A stretch of DNA of 21,266 nt, taken from NCBI GenBank assembly GCA_015904055.1, contig JABMDE010000029.1, positions 1 to 21,266 on the forward strand, given 5' to 3'. Positions 15,958-21,266 of the stretch are shown piece after piece. The position numbers were made by a program, and so were the translations under genes. Source of the stretch: Nitrospira sp. GTDB taxonomy: Bacteria > Nitrospirota > Nitrospiria > Nitrospirales > Nitrospiraceae. The notes beneath the pieces are model-generated. The model made no database searches and was not told the origin of the DNA. It saw only the letters and a program-made list of their open reading frames with translations. Position 1 is the first letter of the stretch; every line of letters begins with the position of its first letter.

Positions 15958-17364
15958 TCACTCGGCGGATTTGAGTACCACATAGAAGGCCCGATTCTCG
16001 CGCAGTACGCGAAGCAGGATGGTATCTCCTCGACGGAGCCGCGAGATCGCTGAGTGAAACTCCAGGGCTGAGGCCACTTCTGCGCGATTCACCTCCTTGA
16101 TGAGATCGCCTTCCCGGAGGCCTTCGGCATGTGCCAGACTGCTGGCTTCAACTTTTGTGATGAGCGCGCCTTTCGACTCGCGCAAATTGAATGTATCTGC
16201 CAATCCCGGAGTCAAGTCCCGCACATCAATACCAAGCCTCACGTCCATCTTGGTTTGTGGAAGCACGGTGGTAATCACCGCATCACGCCGCTCGGTCAAT
16301 GGAATATTCAGAGTGAGGCGATTATGGTCGCGAATGACTTCAATATGCGCAGTTGTGCCGGGAGTGAGCGCGCCGATCAGCCGTGACAACCTATTCGGCG
16401 AATCGACGGGACTTCCGTCAATGGTCACGATGATATCACCCGGTTGAATGCCTGCCGATGCGGCCGGGTCTTTTTCAAAGACCTCATTGACGAGAACCCC
16501 TTCGTTTTCGGTCATGCCAAATTTCTTGGCCAATTCAGGCGTCATGGGTTGAATGCCGACACCGAGCCATCCCCGCATCACTTTGCCCTTTGCCAGGAGT
16601 TGCTCGATAACCTGCTTGGCCATATTTGAGGGAATGGCGAAGCCGATGCCTTGGGCAAAATTGATGATGGCCGTATTAATCCCGATCACTTCGCCGTGGA
16701 GATTGAACAGCGGTCCGCCGGAATTGCCGGGATTAATTGACGCATCGGTCTGAATAAAGTTTTCGTATCGTGATAGGTTCATGTTTTCCCGTCCGATGCC
16801 GCTGACGACTCCGAGCGTGACCGTGCGGTCGAGCCCAAAGGGATTCCCCACTGCAAGGACCCATTGCCCTACTTTCACAGAAGTCGAGTCGCCGAAATGA
16901 GCAGCAGGGAGCGGCTGGTTTGTCGTCACTTTGAGAAGAGCCAGATCGGTATCCGGATCTTTGCCGACCACGGTCGCCACCAATTTAGTCTTATCGGAAA
17001 ACCGGACTTCGATCTCGTTTGCATCGCCAATGACGTGATTGTTCGTGATGATGTATCCGTTGCTGTCGATAATCAGGCCAGAGCCTGATCCTGAGGCATT
17101 CGGCGTGCGTTCTCCAGATCCTTCACGAGACCGGCCGGTATTTGGAAGAGGAAACAGATTCACAACGGATGGCTTGGCCTGTTCAGCCAGGTCGGTAATC
17201 ACAGACTGAATTTCTTCAAGAAGACGAATGCCTGGTGGCTCTGCGCGGACGGCAGCTGTCTTCGAATCTGCTCGAACAAGCTCTGGATATACCAGTGCGG
17301 GAAGCAGCAGGAGAAGGAGCAGGACTACCTGCCGATTATTATGAGCAACGTGTCTCGTGAACAT
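15958..17364 (-). CDS. degP: HtrA/Do-family periplasmic serine protease, copy B
   Basis: 468 residues from the ATG at 17364, the position equivalent to the start of copy A; an upstream in-frame ATG at 17385 would add seven residues (MNIWFFL) and is less likely. The signal peptide contains a long leucine run (about 14-21). The triad is intact at His110, Asp140 and Ser215 (PGNSGGPL), followed by two PDZ domains. Most differences from the other copy fall in the signal peptide, the linker after the mature N-terminus and the second PDZ domain, while the protease core is nearly unchanged. The two copies could differ in substrate or regulation. It lies 45 bp downstream of the RCK_C gene in the same orientation. 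Confidence 0.93.
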   Translation of the reverse strand: MFTRHVAHNNRQVVLLLLLLLPALVYPELVRADSKTAAVRAEPPGIRLLEEIQSVITDLAEQAKPSVVNLFPLPNTGRSREGSGERTPNASGSGSGLIIDSNGYIITNNHVIGDANEIEVRFSDKTKLVATVVGKDPDTDLALLKVTTNQPLPAAHFGDSTSVKVGQWVLAVGNPFGLDRTVTLGVVSGIGRENMNLSRYENFIQTDASINPGNSGGPLFNLHGEVIGINTAIINFAQGIGFAIPSNMAKQVIEQLLAKGKVMRGWLGVGIQPMTPELAKKFGMTENEGVLVNEVFEKDPAASAGIQPGDIIVTIDGSPVDSPNRLSRLIGALTPGTTAHIEVIRDHNRLTLNIPLTERRDAVITTVLPQTKMDVRLGIDVRDLTPGLADTFNLRESKGALITKVEASSLAHAEGLREGDLIKEVNRAEVASALEFHSAISRLRRGDTILLRVLRENRAFYVVLKSAE

Positions 17365-17409
17365 GAGGAAGAACCATATGTTCAAGAATGCGCGTCACTG
17401 CGCTTCAGT

Positions 17410-18048
17410 CTACGCGGATTTAGTTGTCGTAGTGTTGAGTGTGCGTTGGCTGGTAAACCATAGTGCCAGCCGATCTAACTCGGATTCTATTCCAATTAAG
17501 ACGACAATATCATCGGTCCGGAAGATCAGTCCCTCGGACGGAGCGAGTAGGAATGGTCCGCGTAAGACGGATGCAATATGGACCGAGGACGATCGAGGCA
17601 TGGCACCGATTGCTTGGCCAACGGCAGCGGCGTGCCTGGTAATTGTGAGTCGCTCAATCTTGGCAGATCGAACCAGCAAGTCTTGCTGCAGCTTAAGAAA
17701 GTCCTCATGGATCGCTTCAAGTTTAAGTTCGCGAATTTGTGCGTCAATTTGTGTTAATGACTGCTTCAGCTCCTGTACCCTGGCCGCCGCGTGTGACACG
17801 GTCGTGTCCATTGCTGAATCATGCTGGTGCGGATGTGAGAGCGGGTGACCGACGTGGTCGACAACCTGTCGGCCAACCTCTGCGGTGAGCTCATCGATTC
17901 GTTGAAGTATTCCCGACGCGTGCCAGTGAAGGCGAATGATCTGCGTTTTGCGATTTACGCGCTCAGAAATCGAGAGGAGGATTTCGTACAGCGCGCTGCC
18001 AGTGATCGACAGTTCCTTATGAAGGCGGCCGAAGAATTCAAGACTCAT
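17410..18048 (-). CDS. RCK_C (TrkA-C) domain protein with central coiled coil, copy B
   Basis: 212 residues, same architecture as the copy at 4647-5285: helical N-terminus, linker, coiled coil (about 85-135) and RCK_C-like domain (about 138-198, VLRGPFLLAPSEG and DDIVVLIGIESELDRL conserved). I count 24 differences (about 89% identity). The linker at 65-77 is enriched in histidine here (HVGHPLSHPHQHD, five His in 13 residues) but not in copy A, hinting at metal contact or simple drift. No RCK_N domain, transporter or transmembrane helix is nearby, so involvement in ion homeostasis is only suggested by the domain. It leads the operon with the protease and is divergent from the ttuA-like gene. 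Confidence 0.75.
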   Translation of the reverse strand: MSLEFFGRLHKELSITGSALYEILLSISERVNRKTQIIRLHWHASGILQRIDELTAEVGRQVVDHVGHPLSHPHQHDSAMDTTVSHAAARVQELKQSLTQIDAQIRELKLEAIHEDFLKLQQDLLVRSAKIERLTITRHAAAVGQAIGAMPRSSSVHIASVLRGPFLLAPSEGLIFRTDDIVVLIGIESELDRLALWFTSQRTLNTTTTKSA

Positions 18049-18089
18049 AGTCCGATAAGATAGATTATGTCAACTTATGGATTTGCCCT

Positions 18090-18105
18090 GCCTTCGTATG
18101 AAGGC
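18090..18105. promoter_or_regulatory. 6-bp hairpin in the RCK_C/ttuA divergent spacer
   Basis: GCCTTC-GTAT-GAAGGC is a perfect short inverted repeat about 42 bp upstream of the RCK_C start. It is not conserved in repeat A. The whole spacer 18049-18236 must hold promoters for both divergent genes; TATAAC at 18163-18168 is a possible -10 for ttuA but no good -35 lies at the right distance. Confidence 0.25.
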
Positions 18106-18236
18106 GTCCACTCCAATCGTATTCACCACGTACCATACCAGATTGCCGTATCGACTTCATCGTATAACTGAGTTGGTTTTCATAAGAGCAAAGAAGTTTG
18201 CATTCATTCCGTGCTGCTCGTAGAATTCACAGCTGT

Positions 18237-19181
18237 ATGAACTGTACAAAATGCAAAACAAAAGCAGTCATGAAGTTGCCACGGCACAATGCCGCCTTTT
18301 GCAAGCCATGTTTCAATTATTTTGTCCATGATCAAGTCGCGAAGGCGATCAAGTCGCAAGCGATGTTCGGTCCAGACGATCGCATTCTTGTGGCCGTCTC
18401 GGGCGGCAAAGATAGCCTGGCGCTCTGGCATATTCTCCTAACCCTGGGTTACCGCGCAGACGCGTTATATGTACATCTGGGTATTGCAGGCTATTCAGAG
18501 CGATCGCATGACAAAGTTCAATGTTATGCGAAGATGATTGCGACGCCACTGGGCGCCACACTGCACACGCATACCGTTGAACAGGAAGCGGGCGCCGGGA
18601 TTAAAGAATTGGCCCAGCTGGTCCATCGCCCTACCTGTTCGACGTGCGGCACAATCAAACGCTACCAGTTTAACCGGGCAGCGATTGAAAAAGAGTACGA
18701 TGTCATGGCCACCGGCCATAATCTCGATGACGAAGCCGCCCGCCTTCTTGGCAATGTGCTGCATTGGCAAGAGGAGTATCTGGAAAAACAGGGCCCCAGT
18801 TTGCCCGCTTCCGTAGAAGGTTTTGCCAAGAAGGTGAAACCACTCTATCGATTGACGGAACGTGAGCTCGCTGCCTATTGTGTCTTAAATAAAATCGATT
18901 ATATCGTGGATGAATGTCCAATGGCTCAAGGGGCAAGGACGCTTCTGTATAAGGAGGTCTTGAATAGACTAGAGACGGAATCCCCCGGCACGAAGCAATA
19001 TTTCTATTGGGGGTTTCTGGAGAAGCAGCGTAAACAAGGTGCGACTTCTGCGCCGACGACAATGGCTGAAAAAGACCAGACGATATTGCACCCTTGTATG
19101 TCATGTGGTCAGCCGACGACTGCCGAAAGTTGTTCGTACTGCAAGCTCATGGCGCGGGCGAAAAGCGCGGTCCCGCACTGA
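18237..19181 (+). CDS. TtuA/TtcA-family tRNA 2-thiolation protein (PP-loop ATPase)
   Basis: 314 residues from ATG 18237, chosen because MNCTKC places the first zinc-finger cysteines at the N-terminus; an upstream TTG at 18198 would add 13 unrelated residues. Domains: N-terminal zinc finger (Cys3, Cys6, Cys22, Cys25), PP-loop ATPase with SGGKDS (55-60), the cysteine triad Cys134, Cys137 (CSTC) and Cys226, ATGHNLDDEA (158-167), and a C-terminal zinc finger (Cys287, Cys290, Cys299, Cys302). The triad spacing matches the [4Fe-4S] ligands of Thermus TtuA, which thiolates U54 of tRNA. TtcA (C32 thiolation) normally lacks the two zinc fingers, so TtuA/Ncs6 type is favoured. The sulfur-carrier partner is not in the window. 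A DnaJ-like gene follows after 18 bp. Confidence 0.87.
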   Translation: MNCTKCKTKAVMKLPRHNAAFCKPCFNYFVHDQVAKAIKSQAMFGPDDRILVAVSGGKDSLALWHILLTLGYRADALYVHLGIAGYSERSHDKVQCYAKMIATPLGATLHTHTVEQEAGAGIKELAQLVHRPTCSTCGTIKRYQFNRAAIEKEYDVMATGHNLDDEAARLLGNVLHWQEEYLEKQGPSLPASVEGFAKKVKPLYRLTERELAAYCVLNKIDYIVDECPMAQGARTLLYKEVLNRLETESPGTKQYFYWGFLEKQRKQGATSAPTTMAEKDQTILHPCMSCGQPTTAESCSYCKLMARAKSAVPH

Positions 19182-19199
19182 CACGATACAGGCAAACGG

Positions 19200-20222
19200 A
19201 TGGCCTCTTCCTCACGCAACTATTACCAGGTTCTCGGCCTTTCACGGGAAGCCTCCGCCGACGACATTAAAAAAGCGTACCGGCGCCTTGCCCGTCAGTA
19301 CCATCCCGATCTCCATGCGGGCACGAAAAAAGTCGAGATGGAACGGAAGTTTAAAGAACTCAATGAAGCACAGGAAGTGCTGTCCGATCCTGAGAAGCGG
19401 AAAAAGTACGATCAGTACGGTTCGCAATGGGAACAAACCGAGGCATTTGAGCAGGCGCGCCGGCAGACCGGGGGTGGATTCGGCGGCAGGGCCAGTACCG
19501 GGTATAGTACAGGAGACTTCTCAGATATTTTCGAGACTCTCTTTGGCGGTAACGCGCGCACCGGCGGTCCACGAGGATTTGCCGTGCACGGTGAGGATGT
19601 GGAAACCGACGTCGCGCTGTCGTTGCGGGAAGTGCTGTCCGGCGTGACGAAGCGGGTCTCCCTCATGGAGCCGGTGTCCTGTAGATCGTGTCGAGGAAGC
19701 GGATCGCCCAGGGGCCGTTCCTGCCAGGTCTGTCACGGATCAGGCACCAGCATGGAGCCAACGACAATCGAAGTCAGAATTCCGGCCGGTGTGCTCGATG
19801 GGACGCGAGTGCGTGTGGGTGGGAAAGGTCAGCCTGGTAGCAACGGTGGAAAGCGCGGAGACCTCTACCTCCATGTCTCAATTAAAGAGGACAAAATATT
19901 TCGCCGGCAAGGCAGCGATCTCCATGCCACTCTCCCCGTCTGGCCCTGGGAAGCTGCTTTAGGGGCTGAAGTGATGGCGCCGACGCTGGGGGAACCGGTG
20001 CGCGTCAAAATTCCAGCCGGAAGTCGAGCAGATAGCAAGTTGCGCCTCAAGGGAAAGGGCCTTCCGGCGGCGACCGGCACCCACGGCGATCTATTTCTCA
20101 CTCTTCAAATCGTGATGTCGTCTTCTCTGTCAAATGAGGAACGGTTGCTGTACGAGCAACTCGCTCGGCAGCCTCATCAGGACCCGCGAGCTGAGTTGAT
20201 CGTCAAAGCTCAACAAGACTAG
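19200..20222 (+). CDS. DnaJ/CbpA-type co-chaperone with reduced zinc centre
   Basis: 340 residues. An N-terminal J domain (about 7-72) carries the Hsp70-stimulating HPD at 35-37. A Gly/Phe-rich linker (about 90-126) is followed by a substrate-binding region with only two CxxCxGxG motifs (CRSCRGSG 161-168 and CQVCHGSG 175-182) instead of the four of DnaJ. Two C-terminal beta-sandwich domains follow ([20 protein letters not shown] and [17 protein letters not shown]). The protein lies between classical DnaJ (type A) and CbpA (type B), so I leave the symbol empty. It starts 18 bp after the ttuA-like stop, probably in one transcript. No dnaK or grpE is nearby. Confidence 0.9.
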   Translation: MASSSRNYYQVLGLSREASADDIKKAYRRLARQYHPDLHAGTKKVEMERKFKELNEAQEVLSDPEKRKKYDQYGSQWEQTEAFEQARRQTGGGFGGRASTGYSTGDFSDIFETLFGGNARTGGPRGFAVHGEDVETDVALSLREVLSGVTKRVSLMEPVSCRSCRGSGSPRGRSCQVCHGSGTSMEPTTIEVRIPAGVLDGTRVRVGGKGQPGSNGGKRGDLYLHVSIKEDKIFRRQGSDLHATLPVWPWEAALGAEVMAPTLGEPVRVKIPAGSRADSKLRLKGKGLPAATGTHGDLFLTLQIVMSSSLSNEERLLYEQLARQPHQDPRAELIVKAQQD

Positions 20223-20396
20223 CTCTGAAATATCACAGATCAGCGCGAGATACGGGCTCTGCAAATGTACTCGATAGCTGCCGCGTTTCGTCCCTTCCTC
20301 CCCCTCCCCTACGATTCGGTGCTTGGCGATTGCTTGCGTTGCCTCGGCCTGTATGGCAAGCTACAGCGCGTAAATGGCGAGCCGACCATGATTCAT

Positions 20397-20431
20397 ACGG
20401 CTGATGTTGGGTGTGCGCCATTTTCAGCCGT
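20397..20431 (+). promoter_or_regulatory. 8-bp inverted repeat in the leader of the LTxxQ protein gene
   Basis: ACGGCTGA (20397-20404) and TCAGCCGT (20424-20431) form a perfect stem with a 19-nt loop, about 35 bp upstream of the start codon at 20466. It could be an operator for an envelope-stress or metal regulator, or an mRNA hairpin. The rest of the 243-bp spacer 20223-20465 shows no convincing gene; I saw no good -35/-10 pair. Confidence 0.35.
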
Positions 20432-20465
20432 TCGAAAGCGGCGTTCTTAGAAAAAGGAGGAGTCT

Positions 20466-21107
20466 ATGAAGCGAGTAACAAGGACGACGGTGTCATGCGG
20501 TGTTGCAGCGATGTTGATGCTGGTCTTGGGGGGAACGAGTGTGTGGGCCAATGATCCCGGCTACGGCCATACCGGAGGCCATGGTGGACACGGCGGAATG
20601 GGCGATTACGGGAAAGGCATGATGCATAGCGGGACCGGCCATTTGATCCGGCACTTGCTCAAGCATGAAAAGGACATTGGGCTGACGGTGGACCAAGTCG
20701 CGAAACTGAAAGACTTCCAATTGAGTCTGGATAAGGTTCGTATCAAGACAGAGGCTGAGATTCAAATTGCCGAGCGCGAACTGAAGTCCCTCACCGATGA
20801 TGATAAGTCTGATGTTGCGGCGATCGAAACGAAACTGAAGCAGAGCGAAGATTTGCAGATACTGCTTCGCTTGACCTCGATCAAGATGCGGCGTGACGTG
20901 ATGGCGGTGTTGACATCTGAACAGCGCGAGAAGGAAAAGGCCGAACACGACAAGGTGATGCAGCAGCACAAAGGTGGCGGTATGGGGCATGGTAATCCAC
21001 ATGGCGGCGGCATGTCCTATGGTGCCAATCCCCATGGCAAGAATCCACATGCGGGGTATGGCGAGGGGGCATCACCGTCTCCATCCAGCAACATATCTGC
21101 GCAATAG
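20466..21107 (+). CDS. Secreted His/Gly/Met-rich LTxxQ-motif protein (Spy/CpxP-like)
   Basis: 213 residues with a strong ribosome-binding site (AAAGGAGG). A signal peptide runs to about Ala28 (VWA-ND), so the protein is periplasmic. Residues 32-58 are Gly/His/Met-rich (GHTGGHGGHGGMGDYGKGMMH). The centre (about 60-165) is an all-helical region with two LTxxQ motifs, LTVDQ (73-77) and LTSEQ (149-153), the hallmark of CpxP/Spy/CnrX-type proteins. The C-terminus again is Gly/His/Met-rich with three NPH repeats. Relatives are ATP-independent periplasmic chaperones or metal sensors; the His/Met-rich ends suggest copper, nickel or similar metal binding. No partner two-component system or efflux genes are in view. 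Confidence 0.82.
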   Translation: MKRVTRTTVSCGVAAMLMLVLGGTSVWANDPGYGHTGGHGGHGGMGDYGKGMMHSGTGHLIRHLLKHEKDIGLTVDQVAKLKDFQLSLDKVRIKTEAEIQIAERELKSLTDDDKSDVAAIETKLKQSEDLQILLRLTSIKMRRDVMAVLTSEQREKEKAEHDKVMQQHKGGGMGHGNPHGGGMSYGANPHGKNPHAGYGEGASPSPSSNISAQ

Positions 21108-21190
21108 AGTGCCGAATTGCAGGACGCATCATGATTGACCGTAATGCAGGCACGAGACGAGTACGAAAAGAAAGGACGCGTACATAGGCT

Positions 21191-21266
21191 ATGCCGAAAG
21201 AGCTGACACTGAAGAGTCATGATCTGCTGGTTGGTCCCTCTCGGGCACCGGCTCGAGCGATGCTGA
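21191..21266 (+). CDS. N-terminus of an unfinished gene, possibly dihydroxy-acid dehydratase
   Basis: From ATG 21191 the frame stays open to the window edge (25 codons), reading MPKELTLKSHDLLVGP then SRAPARAML. The RAPARAML ending resembles the RAPxRAxLRA motif near the start of IlvD, the Fe-S dehydratase of branched-chain amino acid synthesis. Too little is present to be sure, and the symbol is left empty. A purine-rich AAAGGA lies about 14 bp upstream, a little far for a ribosome-binding site. Confidence 0.5.
   Translation, partial: MPKELTLKSHDLLVGPSRAPARAML

Larger units (their letters stand above)
12811..18198. repeat. Large direct repeat, copy B
   Basis: Collinear with 1-5435. Left of 12811 comparison is impossible because copy A is cut by the window edge. 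On the right, identity stops at 18198, after which the ttuA-like gene begins here while a truncated EF-G-like gene begins after copy A. Unlike copy A, this copy has an intact EF-G-like gene and a different inverted repeat in the gap between that gene and the protease gene. Confidence 0.93.

Noticed and set aside
1..18198. Assembly artefact or collapsed repeat as the explanation of the duplicated block
   Set aside because: The copies differ at many silent sites throughout, have different intergenic palindromes and different flanks, so they are distinct loci; only the seam at 5434 still deserves read-level confirmation.
20265..20450. 61-codon frame in the spacer before the LTxxQ protein gene
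   Set aside because: No ribosome-binding site or motif, and it contains the leader hairpin; more likely non-coding.
1..21266. Mobile element, prophage, defence island or CRISPR array
   Set aside because: No transposase, integrase, phage structural gene, restriction or nuclease-helicase gene, or short spaced repeat array was found on either strand; RadC alone is not evidence for a mobile element here.

Overview
The window looks like chromosomal DNA of a Gram-negative bacterium at roughly 55% G+C. I would place it in or near Nitrospirota (Nitrospira-like), from the overall feel of the proteins (FmdB regulator with a Ser/Thr-rich tail, non-canonical EF-G paralogue, Spy/CpxP-like His-rich protein). 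That placement is inference, not a measured result. No rRNA, tRNA, CRISPR array, transposase or phage gene was seen.

The dominant feature is a large diverged direct repeat. Positions 1-5435 (repeat A) and 12811-18198 (repeat B) carry the same block: the start of a small zinc-ribbon gene (minus strand), radC and an EF-G-like gene (plus strand), and convergently an HtrA/Do-type protease gene and a gene for an RCK_C (TrkA-C) domain protein (minus strand). A third, 5'-truncated EF-G-like copy (5434-7233) is joined directly to the end of repeat A. The three EF-G-like copies differ in fate. Copy A has a 1-nt insertion in the P-loop region, copy B lacks the first ~101 codons, and copy C (13798-15900) is intact. 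The second copies of radC, the protease and the RCK_C gene are all open, with most differences silent or conservative. The layout fits an old tandem duplication of a ~12.8 kb unit running from mid-fusA through purD to just upstream of the ttuA-like gene. It predicts another purD-rsmD stretch, or its remains, left of position 1.

Between the repeats lies ordinary housekeeping DNA. On the plus strand are purD (purine synthesis), a tsaC/sua5-family gene (tRNA t6A) and a small coiled-coil lipoprotein. On the minus strand is an operon rsmD-coaD-aminotransferase-fmdB, in which the first three genes overlap by ATGA. Divergent promoters lie at 12405-12434 (minus) and 12541-12569 (plus). The plus promoter is near consensus but has no convincing gene directly downstream; its transcript would begin with a stem-loop and run antisense to the zinc-ribbon gene.

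Right of repeat B is a plus-strand group: a TtuA/TtcA-type tRNA thiolase with both zinc fingers and the Cys triad, an 18-bp gap, then a DnaJ/CbpA-like co-chaperone with only half the usual zinc centre. A secreted His/Met/Gly-rich LTxxQ protein follows, and then the first codons of a gene that may be ilvD.

The most unusual biology is the EF-G-like family. Its G3 catalytic-loop His is replaced by Ala (DPPGA) and its G4 motif is NGLD rather than NKxD, while domains IV-V stay close to canonical EF-G. It sits in a radC/EF-G-like/HtrA/RCK_C cassette that has been duplicated and partly homogenised by gene conversion.
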